A stretch of 64,000 nt of DNA. Source: Panulirus ornatus. Lineage: Eukaryota > Arthropoda > Malacostraca > Decapoda > Palinuridae. Positions within the stretch are counted from its first letter, which is position 1, and each line of letters begins with the position of its first letter. The stretch spans positions 37,765,083 to 37,829,082 of the forward strand of contig NC_092225.1 of NCBI RefSeq assembly GCF_036320965.1, read 5' to 3'. The notes under the pieces were generated by a model. It was not told where the DNA came from, did not search any database, and worked only from the letters and a program-made list of their open reading frames with translations. The translations under genes were made by a program, and so were the position numbers. Below, one piece after another: positions 47,701 to 64,000 of this stretch.

Positions 47701-50700
47701 TTGCTTTGTCGCTGTCTCCCGCATTAGCAAGGTAGAGCAAGGAAACAGACGAAAGAATGTCCCAACCCACCAACATACCCATGTATATACATACACGTCC
47801 ACACACGCAAATATACATAGCTATACATCTCAACGTTTACATATATATGCACACACAGACATATACATATATATACACATATACATAATTCATAATGTAT
47901 GCCTTTATTCATTCCCACCGCCAGCCGGCCACACATGAAACGACAACCCCTCTTCCCTCACGTGTGCGAGGTAGCGCTAGGAAAAGACAACAATGGCCCC
48001 ATTCGACCACTTTCAGTCTATAGCTGTCACGTAATAATGCACCGAAATCACAGCTCCCTTTCAACATCCAGGCCCCACAGAACTTTCCATGGTTTACCCC
48101 AGACGCTTCGCAGGCCCTGGTTCAATCCATTGACAGCACGTAGACCTGGTATACCACATCGTTCCAATTCACGATTCCTTGCACGCCTTTCACCCTCCTG
48201 CATGTTCAGGCACCGATCACTCAAAGTCTTTTTCAATCCATCTTTCCACATAAAATTTGGTCTCCCACTTCTCCACGTTCCCTCCACCTCAGACACATAT
48301 ATCCTCTTCGTCAATCTTTCCGCACTCATTCTCTCCATGTGACCTAAACACTTCAAAACACACTCTTCTGCTATCTCAACCACACTCTTTTTATTACCAC
48401 ACATCTCTCTTACCCTATTATTACTTACTCGATAAAACCACCTCACACCACATATTGTCCTCAAACATCTCATTTCCAGCACATCCACCCTCCTGCGCAC
48501 ACATCCATCCATAGCCCACGCCTCGCAACCATACAACATTGTTGGAACCACTATTCCTTCAAACATACCCATTTTTGCTTTCCAAGATAATGTTCTCGAC
48601 TTCCATATATTCTTCAAGGCTCCCAGAACTTTCGCCCCTTCCACCATCCTATGATTCACTTCCGCTTCCATGGTTCCATTCGCTGCCAAATCCACTCCCA
48701 GACATCTAAAACACTTCACTTCCTCCAGTTTTTCTCAATTCAAACTTACCTCCCAATTGACTTGACCCTCAACCCTACTGTACCTAATAACCTTGCTCTT
48801 ATTCACATTTACTCTCAACTTTCTTCTATCACACACTTTGCCAAACTCAGTCACCGGCTTCTGCAGTTTCTCGCATGAATCAGCCACCAGCGCTGTATCA
48901 TCAGCGAACAACAACTGACTCACTTCCCAAGCTCTCTCATCCACAACAGACTCCATACTTGCCCCTCTTTCCAAAACTCTTGCATTCACCTCCCTAACAA
49001 CCCCATCCATAAACAAATTAAACAACCATAGAGACATCACACACCCCTACCGCAAACCTATATTCACTGAGAACCAATCACTTTCCTCTCTTCCTACACG
49101 TACACATGCCTTACATCCTCGATGAAGACTTTTCACTGCTTCTAACAACTTGCCTCCCATACCATATATTCTTAATACCTTCCACAGAGCATCTCTATCA
49201 ACTCTATCATATGCCTTCTCAGATCCATAAATGCTACATGCAAATTCATTTGCTTTTCTAAGTATTTCTCACATACATTCTTCAAAGCAAACACCTGATA
49301 CACACATCCTCTACCACTTCTGAAACCACACTGCTCCTCCCCATCTGATGCTCTGTACATGCCTTCACCCTCTCAATCAATATCCTCCTATATAATTTCC
49401 CAGGAATACTCAAGAAACTTTTACCTCTTTAATTTCAGCACTCACCTTTGTCCCCTTTGCCATTGTACAATGGTATTATGCAAGCATTTCGCCAATCCTC
49501 AGGCACCTCACCATGAATCATACGAACATTAAACAACCCTACCAACCAGTCAACAATACAGTCACGCCCTTTTTAAATAAATTCCACTGCAATACCATCC
49601 AAACCCTGCTGCCTTGCCGTCTTTCATCTTCCGCAAAGCTTTCACTACCTCCTCTCTGTTTACAAAACTAATTTTCCCTAACCCTCTCACTTTGCACACC
49701 ACCTCGACCAAAGTACACTATATCTGCCACTCTATCATCAAACACATTCAACAAACCTTCAAAATACTCACTCCATCTGCTTCTCACATCACCACTACTT
49801 CTTATCACCTCCCCAGTAGCCCCCTTCGCTGAAGTTCCAATTTGTTCCCTTGTCTATCGCACTTTGTTTACCTCCTTCCAAAACATCTTTTTATTCTCCC
49901 TAAAATTTTTATGATACTCTCTTACTCCAACTCTCATTTTCCCTGTTTTTCACCTCTTACCCCTTTCTCCTGACCTCCTGCCTCTTTCTGGTGTACATCT
50001 CCCTCTCATTTTCATTATTTCTTTGCAAAAATCGTTCAAATGCCTCTCTCTTCACTTTCACTAATAATCTTACTTCTTCATCCCACCACTCACTATCCTT
50101 TCTAATCTGCCTACCTCCCACGCTTCTCATGCCACAAGCATCTTTTGCGCAAGCCATCACTGCTTCCCTAAATACATCCCATTCCTCCCCCACTCCCCTT
50201 ACCTCCTTTGTTCTCACCTTTTTCCATTCTGTGCTCAGTCTCTCCTGGTACCTCTTCACACAAGTGCACTTCCCAAGCTCACTAACTCTCACATATCCCT
50301 TCATCCCAACATTCTCTCTTCTTTTCTGAAAACCTCTACAAATCTTCAACTTCGCCTCCACAAGATAATGATCAGACATCCCTCCAGTTGCACCTCTCAG
50401 CACATTAACATTCAAGAGTCTCTCTTTCGCAAGCATATCAATGAACACGTAATCCAATATCGCTCCCTGGCCACCTCTCCTTATTACATCCGTATACTTA
50501 TGTATATCTCTCTATCTAAACCAGGTATTCCCAATAACCAGTCCTTTTTCAGCACATAAATCTACCCACTCTTCACCATTTCCATTTACAACACTAAACT
50601 CCCCATGTATACCAATTATTCTCTCAACTGCCATATTGATTACCTTTGCATTCAAATCACTCATAACTATAACCAGGTCTCGTGCATCAAGGAGGGATAT

Positions 50701-50976
50701 ATAGTACTAACCAATAACGCACTGATTCAGCTGCTCCCAACACACTTGCCTCTCATGATCTTTCTTCTCATGCCCAGGTGCGTATGCACCAATAATCATC
50801 CATCTTTCTCCATCAACTTTCAGTTTTACCCATATCAATCTAGAGTTTACTTTCTTACACCTTATCACATACTCTAACTACTCCTGTTTCAGGAGTAGTG
50901 CTACTCCTTCCCTTGCTTCCCTTGCTCTTGTCGTCTCACTAACTCCTGACTTTACTCACAAGACATTCCCAAGACA
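47701..50976 (-). mobile_element. RTE-AA: long RTE copy from tail to endonuclease
   Basis: Minus strand with long 3' UTR, C-terminus (48048-48719), FADD block (48735-49040, DDTALVAD), motif A (49200-49350), GLDGI region (about 49600), linker and SDH (49957-50457, [15 protein letters not shown]) and part of the endonuclease up to the VKSGV region. A small insertion (about 50693-50727, around GGAGGGATATATAGTAC) interrupts the GDLNAKV-CVSGF part. The 5' end is missing at a (TA)n tract. Many scattered substitutions and MESVVDE indicate an older copy. Confidence 0.9.
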
Positions 50977-52488
<1,512 letters not shown>

Positions 52489-52520
52489 AAAAAAAAAAAA
52501 AATATATATATATATATATG
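52489..52520. repeat. Poly(A)/(TA)n
   Basis: The tail of RTE-AB. Confidence 0.93.
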
Positions 52521-52672
52521 TGTACATATGCATATGTTGAGATGTATAGGTATGTATATGGGCGTGTGTGGACATGTATATGTACCCATGTGTATGTGGG
52601 TGGGTTGGGCCAATCTTTCGTCTGTTTCCTTGCGCTACGTTGCTAACGCGGGAGGCAGCGACAAAGTGTAAT
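52521..52672 (+). mobile_element. RTE 3'-end fragment (UTR only)
   Basis: About 150 bp of plus-strand RTE 3' UTR starting at GTTGAGATGTATAGG and ending with the terminal hairpin (CTACGTTGCTAACGCGGGAGGCAG), tailed with GAAA repeats. It lies in the same orientation as RTE-AB. Confidence 0.85.
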
Positions 52673-52704
52673 GAAAGAAAGAAATATAGAAAGAAAAAAA
52701 AAAG

Positions 52705-52734
<30 letters not shown>
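52673..52734. repeat. (GAAA)-rich and (TA)n spacer
   Basis: GAAAGAAAGAAA-like repeat, A-rich sequence and short (TA)n between two opposing tails. Confidence 0.9.
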
Positions 52735-52735
<1 letters not shown>

Positions 52736-52969
52736 TTCTTTTTTTTCAAACTATTCGCCATTTCCCGCGTTAGCGAGGTAGCGTTAAGAATAGAGGACTG
52801 GGCCTTTTTTGGAATATCCTCACCTGGCCCCTTCTGTTCCTTCTTTTGGAAAATTAAAAAAAAAAACGAGAGGGGAGGATTTCCAGCCCCCCGCTCCCTC
52901 CCCTTTTAGTCGCCTTCTACGACACGCAGGGAATACGTGGGAAGTATTCTTAATCCCCTATCCCCAGGG

Positions 52970-52971
<2 letters not shown>
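52735..52971 (-). mobile_element. mini-RTE copy 7
   Basis: A full-length, well-preserved minus-strand copy: TTTTTTTCAAACTATTCGCC, the core CCCGCGTTAGCGAGGTAGCG, the GACTGGGCC block, CTTCTTTTGGAAAATT and the 5' end TCCCCAGGGATA at about 52971. Confidence 0.9.
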
Positions 52972-53028
<57 letters not shown>

Positions 53029-53029
53029 T
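52972..53029. repeat. (TA)n tract
   Basis: An AT tract between the 5' end of mini-RTE copy 7 and the tail of RTE-AD. Confidence 0.95.
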
Positions 53030-55455
<2,426 letters not shown>

Positions 55456-57218
55456 TATACTTTGTCGCAGTCTCCCGCGTTAGCAACGTAGAGCAAGGAA
55501 ACAGACGAAAGATTGGCCCAACCCACCCACGTACACATTCTATATATATATACATGTCCACGCACAGACATATACGAATATACGCATGTACATAATTCAT
55601 ACTTTCTGCCCGTATTCATTCCCGTTGCCACCCCGCCACACAGAAAATAATTACCCCCTACCCCCGCATATGTGGGAGGCAGCACTAGAAAATGACACAA
55701 TCGGTCACACTCAATCTCTACCTGTCATGTATAATGCACCGAAGCCACAGCTCCCTTTCCACATCCAAGCTTAACAAAAGTTTCCATGGTTTACCCCAGA
55801 TGCTTCACATGCCCTGGTTCAATCCATAAACAGCACGTCGACCGCGGTATACCACATCGTCCCAATTCACTCTATTCCTTCCACGCCTTTCACCCTCCTG
55901 AATGTTCAGGCTCCTATCACTGAAAATTCTTTTCACTCCATCTTTCCATCTCCAATTTGGTCTCCTACTTCTCGTTTCCTCGACCTCTGACACATATATC
56001 CTCTTTGTCAATCTTTCCTCACTCAATCTGTCCATGTGACCAAACCATTTAAAAAAGCCCTCTTCTGCCCTCTCAACCACACTTTTTTTTATTACCGTAC
56101 ATTTCTCTGACCCTTTTATTACTTACTCCATCAAACCACCTCACACCACAAATTGTCTTCAAGTATCTCATTTCCAGCACATCTACCTTCCACCGCACTA
56201 CTCTATCTCTATCCTACGTCTCGCAACCATATAACATTGTTGGATCCAGTATTCCTTCAAACATACTCATTTCTGCTTTCCAAGATAACGTTCTCAACTT
56301 CCACAGATTTTTCAACGCTCCCAGAACTTTCGCCCCGTCTCCCACCCTATGATTCACTTTCACTTCCATGTTTCCATACTCTGTGAAATCCACTCGCAAA
56401 TATCTAAAACACTTCACTTCCTATAGTTTTTCCTCTTTCACACTTACCTTCCAATTGTCCCGTCCCTCAACCCAAATGTACCTAATAAACTTGCTCTTAT
56501 TCACATTTACTCTCAGTTTTCTTTCACACACTTTACCAAAGTCAGTCACCAGCTTCTGTAGTTTCTGACCTGAATCAGCCACCAGCGCTGTATCATTAAT
56601 GAACAATAAGTGACTCACCTTCCAAGCTCTCTCATCCACAACAGACTGCATACTTGCCCCGCTTTCCAAAACTCTTGCTTTTACCTCCCTAACAACCCTA
56701 TCCATAAACAACTTAAACAACCGTGGAAACATCAGGCACCCCTGCCGCAAACCAACATTCTCTGAGAACCGATCGCTTTCCTCTCTTCCTACACGTACAC
56801 ATGCCTTACATCCTCCATAAAAAATTTTCACTGCCGCTATCAATTTGCCTCCCACACCATATATTTTTGATACCTTACACAGAGCATCTCTATCATCTCT
56901 ACCATATACTATCTCCAGATCCATAAATGCTCCATACAATTCCATTTCCTTTTTTAAGTATCTTGCACATATATTCTTCAAAGCAAACACCCGAACCACA
57001 CACCCTCTACCACTTCTGAAACCACACTGCTCTTTCCCAATCTGATGCTCTCTACATGCCTTCACCCTCTCAATCAATACCCTCCCATATAATTTCCGAG
57101 GAATACCCATTAAATGTATGTCTTTATAATTTGAGGTCTCACTTTTATACCCTTTGCCTTTGTACAATGGCACTATGCAAGCATTCCGCCAATCCTTAGT
57201 CACCTCACCATGAGTCAT
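55456..57218 (-). mobile_element. RTE-AE part 1: old RTE, 3' portion
   Basis: Minus strand: terminal hairpin, long 3' UTR, C-terminus and RT up to the MTHGEV block, where it is interrupted by RTE-AF. It is diverged, with several stops. The 56421-57350 frame carries [31 protein letters not shown], a diverged motif A (GAFMDLEIVYGRDD) and LLFINDTALVAD, so FADD is changed to FIND. CGA coding end. The element resumes at 58782. Confidence 0.88.
57207..57218. repeat. Target-site duplication, left copy
   Basis: ACCATGAGTCAT, repeated at 58782-58793 on the other side of RTE-AF. Joining the flanks at one copy restores the family sequence CACCTCACCATGAGTCATAC. Confidence 0.82.
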
Positions 57219-58781
57219 TTTTTTTTTTTTTTTTTGCTTTGTCGCTGTCTCCCGCGTTTGCGAGGTAGCGCAAGGAAACAGACGAAAGAAATGGCCCAAC
57301 CCACCCCCATACACTTGTATATACATACGTCCACACACGCAAATACACATACCTACACAGCTTTCAATGGTTTACCCCAGACGCTTCACATGCCTTGATT
57401 CCATCCACTGACAGCACGTCAACCCCGGTATACCACATCGCTCCAATTCACTCTATTCCTTGCCCTCCTTTCACCCTCCTGCATGTTCAGGCCCCGATCA
57501 CACAAAATCTTTTTCACTCCATCTTTCCACCTCCAATTTGGTCTCCCTCTTCTCCTCGTTCCCTCCACCTCCGACACATATATCCTCTTGGTCAATCTTT
57601 CCTCACTCATTCTCTCCATGTGACCAAACCATTTCAAAACACCCTCTTATGCTCTCTCAACCACGCTTTTTTTATTTCCACACATCTCTCTTTCCCTTAC
57701 GTTACTTACTCGATCAAACCACCTCACACCACACATTGTCCTCAAACATCTCATTTCCAACACATCCATCCTCCTGCGCACAACTCTATCCATAGCCTAC
57801 GCCTCGCAACCATACAACATTGTTGGAACCACTATTCCTTCAACATACCCATTTTTGCTTTCCGAGATAATGTTCTCGATTTCCACACATTCTTCAAGGC
57901 TCCCAGAATTATCGCCCCCTCCCCCACTCTATGATCCACTTCCGCTTCCATGGTTCCATCGGCTGCCAGATCCACTCCCAGATATCTAAAACACTTCACT
58001 TCCTCCAGTTTTTCTCCATTTAAACTCACCTCCCAATTGACTTGACCCTCAACCCTACTGTACCTAATAACCTTGCTCTTATTCACATTTACTCTTAACT
58101 TTCTTCTTTCACACACTTTACCAAACTCAGTCACCAGCTTCTGCAGTTTCTCACATGAATCAGCCACCAGCGCTGTATCATCAGCGAACAACAACTGACT
58201 CACTTCCCAAGCTCTCTCATCCCCAACAGACTTCATACTTGCTCCTCTTTCCAAAACTCTTGCATTCACCTCCCTAACAACCCCATCCATAAACAAATTA
58301 AACAACCATGGAGACATCACCCACCCCTGCCGCAAACCTACATTCACTGAGAACCAATCACTTTCCTCTCTTCCTACACGTACACATGCCTTACATCCTC
58401 GATAAAAACTTTTCACTGCTTCTAACAACTTTCCTCCCACACCATATATTCTTAATACCTTCCACAGAGCATCTCTATCAACTCTATCATATGCCTTCTC
58501 CAGATCCATAAATGCTACATACAAATCCATTTGCTTTTCTAAGTATTTCTCACATACATTCTTCAAAGCAAACACCTGATCCACACATCCTCTACCACTT
58601 CTGAAACCACACTGCTTTTCCCCAATCTGATGCTCTGTACATGCCTTCACCCTCTCAATCAATACCCTCCCATATAATTTACCAGGAATACTCAACAAAT
58701 TTATACCTCTGTAATTTGAGCACTCACTCTTATCCCCTTTGCCTTTGTACAATGGCACTATGCACGCATTCCGCCAATCCG
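57219..58781 (-). mobile_element. RTE-AF: young RTE inserted into RTE-AE
   Basis: Minus strand: T17 (tail), terminal hairpin, short UTR, TGA, C-terminus and RT up to [11 protein letters not shown], then one extra base and the host RTE-AE. It is clearly less diverged than the sequence on either side. 5'-truncated. The coding frame is broken once by a 1-nt loss near 57843 (frames 57832-58797 and 57419-57637). Confidence 0.9.
57844..58778 (-). pseudogene. RTE-AF reverse transcriptase frame
   Basis: Runs from [18 protein letters not shown] through [55 protein letters not shown] (FADD intact) and [10 protein letters not shown] to SRKAKMGM, where one base is missing. The remaining C-terminus is in another frame. 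Confidence 0.87.
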
Positions 58782-58793
58782 ACCATGAGTCAT
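58782..58793. repeat. Target-site duplication, right copy
   Basis: The second copy of ACCATGAGTCAT, at the 5'-truncated side of RTE-AF. Confidence 0.82.
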
Positions 58794-59838
58794 ACATACA
58801 TCAAATAACCTTACAATCAGTCAACAGTACAGTTACCCACGTTTTTTAATAAATTCCACTGCAATATCCATCCAAACCCTCTGCCTTGCCGGTTTTCATC
58901 TTCCGCAAAGTTTTTACTACTTCTTCTCTGCTTACCAAATCATTCTCCCTAACCCTTTCACTTTACACACAACCTCGACAAAACACCCTTATCTGCCTCT
59001 CTATTATGAAACACATTCAACGAACCTTCAAAATACTCACTGCATCTCCTTCTCACATCACCACTACTTGTTATCGCTTCCCTATTAGCCCCCTTCACTG
59101 ATGTTCCCATTTGTTCCCTTGTCTTACGCACTTTATTTACCTCCTTCCACAACTTTTTATTTTCCTAAATTTTGATTATTTTCTCTCACCCCAACTCTCA
59201 TTTGCCCTCTTTTTCACCTCCTGCACCTTTCTCTTGACCTCCTGCCTCTTTCTTTTATACATCCCCTAGGTCATTTGCATTATTTTCCTGGAAAAATCGT
59301 CCAAATGCCTCCTTCATCTCTTTCAGTAATAATCTTACTTCTTCATCCCACCACTCACTACCCTTTATAATCTGCCCACCTCCCACTCTTCTCATGCCAC
59401 AAGCATCTTTTGCGCAAGCCATCACTGCTTCCTTAAATAAATCCCATTCCTCCCCCACTCCCTTTACCTCCTTTGTTCCCATCTTTTTCCATTATGTACT
59501 CAGTCTCTACACAAGTCTCTTTCCCAAGCTCACTTGCTCACACCTCTTTCTTCACCCCAACATTCTCGCTCTATTCTGAAAAACTCTTTAAATCTTCACC
59601 TTCGCCTATACAAGATAGTGATCGGACATCCCTCCAGTTGCACCTTTGAGCACATTTACATCCAAAAGTCTCTTTCCCACGCTTATCAATTAACACATAA
59701 TCCGATAACGCTCTATGGCCATCTCTCCTACTTACATACGTTTACTTATGTATATCTCTCTTTTTAAACCAGATATTCCCAATCATAAATCATAAATCAT
59801 AAATCAGCACATAAAGCTACAAGCTCTTCACCATTTCC
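58794..59838 (-). mobile_element. RTE-AE part 2: linker and endonuclease side of the interrupted old RTE
   Basis: Minus strand, continuing RTE-AE: GLDGI block (about 58870), linker (58958-59482 pieces with [16 protein letters not shown] and [12 protein letters not shown]), SDH region (about 59620) and part of the endonuclease, ending at the assembly gap. It is diverged with small deletions, as in part 1. Confidence 0.87.
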
Positions 59839-59938
59839 NNNNNNNNNNNNNNNNNNNNNNNNNNNNNNNNNNNNNNNNNNNNNNNNNNNNNNNNNNNNNN
59901 NNNNNNNNNNNNNNNNNNNNNNNNNNNNNNNNNNNNNN
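59839..59938. other. Assembly gap (100 N)
   Basis: Exactly 100 undetermined bases, a usual scaffold gap length. The true distance is unknown. Confidence 0.98.
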
Positions 59939-61853
<1,915 letters not shown>

Positions 61854-61885
61854 TATGAGTCCCCGGGGAAAATGAAGCACGTAAG

Positions 61886-61932
61886 GTTCCCAAGTGAACT
61901 TTCGTGTAATAATCATATCTTCAGTGGGGACA
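61886..61932 (-). ncRNA. Degenerate hammerhead ribozyme of the PLE
   Basis: On the minus strand the core reads CTGAAGA, then a 14-nt stem-loop II region, GAAA, a short stem III (AG..CT) and CTT followed by GGGAAC. CUGANGA and GAAA are the conserved hammerhead core. Stem I can form from TCCC before the core and GGGA after the expected cleavage site, but an extra A next to the core and a weakened stem II (ATG/CAC) suggest loss of activity. Hammerheads with very short stem III are described for Penelope-like elements, and the position and strand fit. Confidence 0.72.
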
Positions 61933-62070
61933 CAAGAGAGAAATATAACAGTCAGTTGATATATATCGAAGAGACGAAGCTAGGACGCCATTTAGTAAAC
62001 ATGTGATTGTCCAAAACATACAACGAGCGTTCATAAACTTATCATTTTACAAATCATATTAAGAATAAAG

Positions 62071-62463
62071 TTATGTAATTTTATGACCCATTACTAATAT
62101 TAAGGTTATAATTCTTTTGTGTTTAGTAATAGAAGATTCAATGATATTTCTCTTGTTAAAAGAATTAGAGTTAATATCTGAGATGGCGTTACTCCAGTCA
62201 ATATAATGATCATAGTTTTTAACGTGATTAAACAAGGTATTTAATTCTTGTCCCGTTCTTATACTATATTTATGATGTTTAAGTCTAACAGAAAGATAAT
62301 CAACAGTCTGACTAACATAGAATTTATCACAGTTTCCATAAGGTACTTTATATATGCAACCAAGAGAATTTTCTCGTGAATTCTTAATTAAGATATTCTT
62401 TATAGTATTATTGTTGCTAAAGTCAACATTTACATTAAAGGATTTAAGCAACATGGGAAGCAA
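62071..62463 (-). pseudogene. PLE GIY-YIG endonuclease domain
   Basis: A 130-codon frame. GCIYKVPYGNCDKFYVSQT (about 35-53) is the GIY..YIG block. It is followed by LSVRLKHHKYSIRTGQE with the conserved Arg, FNHVKNYDH, and NKRNIIESS with the likely catalytic Glu. The YIG part is YVS here, and the Cys expected before GNC in PLE endonucleases is Tyr, so activity is doubtful. In PLEs this domain nicks target DNA for priming. Confidence 0.86.
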
Positions 62464-62690
62464 AGTGAAATTATTATGAAAAGGGAGAACTGAAAGATTC
62501 TTGGTGTCAATGGGAGGTTTGGGCTTAACTCTATAAAATTATTTCTTTGCTAACTTAAGGGATTTCTCAATGAAAGACCTATTGTACCTTAACTTTTCCA
62601 ATAGAATATATATTCTTATACTAATCATCAATAAACTCTGGACTGCAAATACGCAGTGCCCTAAGGAACATGGACTGAAATGATGATAAA
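62464..62690 (-). pseudogene. PLE region between RT and endonuclease, frameshifted
   Basis: The minus strand codes in shifting frames for the RT C-terminal (thumb) part, recognisable by LRYNRSFIEKSLKLAKK (within the 62539-62733 frame). At least one frameshift lies near 62735, where the RT frame is left, and another is needed to reach the endonuclease frame. Confidence 0.7.
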
Positions 62691-63152
62691 TTAACTCTGG
62701 CATGTTGAGATGAGTAATAATGAATATGAGCATACATTGGTGGGTTTCCTGTATATGATAAACTTAAACCTATTTCTATGTCTATGGATCATGCAATCTA
62801 AAAATGGTAACATACCATTATTTTCATTTTCTACAGCAAATTTGATGGAAGGTACTGAATTGTTAAGTAAGGGGAGAAATATTTGTAAATTTTCATTTGT
62901 TGGCCAAACACAAAGAACATCATCTACATACCTAAACCAAATTGCATTAGAAGGTAAGATATCCTTTAGTAATTTTGTTTCAAATAATTCCATATAAAGA
63001 TTACTTAGTACAGGTGAAAGAGGGTTACCCATTGCCATACCAAGTTTTTGAGCATAATAATCCCCATTAAATTGATATTCACAGTCTTTTATACACAATT
63101 TTATCAGTTCAATGAAATTAGTCTTTGAAACAGGTAAATGAATATCACCCAA
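62691..63152 (-). pseudogene. PLE reverse transcriptase core
   Basis: A 153-codon frame: DIHLPVSKTNFIELIKLC, YYAQKLGMAMGNPLSPVLSN (RT motif B-like), IWFRYVDDVLCVWP (YVDD catalytic box), LPFLDCMIHR and YRKPTNVCSY. It is then frameshifted. Upstream, a TAG stop near 63165 separates it from the FDVSSLFTKVPVDD block. Family: Penelope-like RT, related to telomerase reverse transcriptases. Confidence 0.9.
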
Positions 63153-63496
63153 GACATCAGATAACTATTCTAAAGGGTCATCAACTGGAACTTTAGTGAA
63201 AAGTGAGGAAACATCAAACCTAACTAGTTTGAAATCAAGATTAACATTGATATTGTTTAGCTTGTTGACTAAATCTACGTTGTTCATGATATTAGAATTT
63301 GATACCTTACCCACTAAAGGGCTTAATAAAGAAACTAACTATTTTGACAATCCATATGTGATGGAGCCTACTGAACTCACTATAGCTCTTGCTGGAAAAT
63401 TCTGTTTATATGTTTTGCTAAGTCCACACATATATGGCAATGAAGGGGACAAAGATGACACACATTTGATAAGAGAAATGTTACCTTTCAACAACA
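63153..63496 (-). pseudogene. PLE RT fingers and motif A region
   Basis: Outside any long frame but readable on the minus strand: CGLSKTYK (near 63440), FPARAIVSSVGS, NNVDLVNKLNN and KLVRFDVSSLFTKVPVDD, with the motif A Asp near 63222. A stop replaces the Trp expected in LSKWL near 63340. Confidence 0.78.
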
Positions 63497-64000
63497 ACAT
63501 CATTTCTTTATGAAGTGAGAATTAACTGCTTCTAAGGGATTTTTACTAAGTTTAGAATATGTTGTGTTTTCGTTTAGAAGATCATTAATTTTAGATAAAT
63601 AGTTATTTTTGTCTAAAATCATAACAGTGTTAGCCAGTTGTCACAAAGTCACGAAGTCTTTTTGTAATTTAGAAAAATACAGTAATTTAAATAATGATGA
63701 TATCAATATCTGTAAGGATTTAGTGTATGCCAGTTTGTCAAAACCAATGGAATCTAATTGCCCTAATAGATTCATAAGACCTATTAACATCATTTCTTTA
63801 TGAATTTACAACATCATTTCTTTATGAAGTGAGAATTAACTGCTTCTAAGGGATTTTTACTAAGTTTAGAATATGTTGTGTTTTCGTTTAGAAGATCATT
63901 AATTTTAGATAAATAGTTATTTTTGTCTAAAATCACAACAGTGTTAGCCAGTTGTCACAAAGTCACGAAGTCTTTTTGTAATTTAGAAAAATACAGTAAT
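63497..64000 (-). repeat. 314-bp tandem duplication in the PLE N-terminal coding region
   Basis: 63497-63686 recurs at 63811-64000 with one visible mismatch (AATCATAAC versus AATCACAAC). The period of 314 is not a multiple of three, so the frame is shifted. The 18-mer ACATCATTTCTTTATGAA occurs at the start of each copy and a third time at 63787. The second copy runs off the window. Confidence 0.9.

Larger units (their letters stand above)
61861..64000 (-). mobile_element. Penelope-like element (PLE), 3' part, degenerate
   Basis: Minus strand, reading from the window edge toward 61861: N-terminal coding region (about 63500-64000, with a 314-bp tandem duplication); RT (PYMCGLSKTYK-like and FDVSSLFTKVPVDD at 63150-63480; GMAMGNPLSPVLSNLYME and FRYVDDVL at 62880-63050); GIY-YIG endonuclease (62071-62463); and a 3' terminal region with a hammerhead-like motif. 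The YVDD box and GIY-YIG domain in this order define Penelope-like retroelements. Several frameshifts and stops make it inactive. Its base composition is clearly more AT-rich than the RTEs. Confidence 0.9.

Noticed and set aside
59839..59938. A real 100-bp feature at the N run
   Set aside because: Exactly 100 N is a scaffold placeholder.
63196..63513. Plus-strand 105-codon protein at the right edge
   Set aside because: It is antisense to the PLE reverse transcriptase coding region, which explains it.

Overview
The window looks like intergenic, repeat-saturated DNA from an animal genome, most likely a decapod crustacean. That assignment is an inference from the repeat style: RTE-type LINEs with (TA)n tails, a Penelope-like element, and a 28S rRNA scrap. 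No bacterial gene, operon or host protein-coding gene is supported. Almost every open frame is a fragment of one RTE-type non-LTR retrotransposon family, its antisense shadow, or a Tyr-Ile frame read through (TA)n.

The family can be pieced together from its copies. The 5' UTR starts with a small palindrome (TATCCCTGGGGATA). It is followed by an APE-type endonuclease (GDLNAKV, GGMSDHY), a linker, a reverse transcriptase ([31 protein letters not shown]) and a conserved C-terminal region ([25 protein letters not shown]). The 3' UTR is either about 600 nt (long) or about 300 nt shorter. It ends in a hairpin carrying GCTACCTCGCTAACGCGGGA and an A-rich/(TA)n tail. A roughly 240-bp non-autonomous relative ('mini-RTE') has the RTE 5' end and the same 3' core and occurs seven times.

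Layout: 1-3.8 kb, RTE fragments and two mini-RTEs; 3.8-4.54 kb, low-copy sequence with an antisense 28S rRNA fragment; 4.66-18.49 kb, RTE copies full of single-base indels; 18.49-30.4 kb, accurate RTE copies; 30.6-33.9 kb, the most complete RTE (minus strand); 34.3-38.6 kb, two related copies of an internally inverted RTE; 38.7-59.8 kb, a mosaic of RTE and mini-RTE copies, including one RTE nested in another; 59,839-59,938, a 100-N gap; 60.3-61.85 kb, a young 5'-truncated RTE; 61.86-64 kb, the 3' part of a Penelope-like element with a degenerate hammerhead ribozyme and a 314-bp tandem duplication.

The strongest structural observation is that 7.08-18.49 kb and 18.51-29.44 kb are collinear down to private junctions, but the first copy is indel-ridden and the second is not. 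This is best read as one locus represented twice, once as unpolished long-read sequence, joined inside homologous RTE sequence. Biologically, the window records a succession of RTE subfamilies, a LINE/non-autonomous pair, preferential joining at (TA)n tracts in tail-to-tail orientation, a probable 5' inversion followed by duplication, and LINE-into-LINE insertion.
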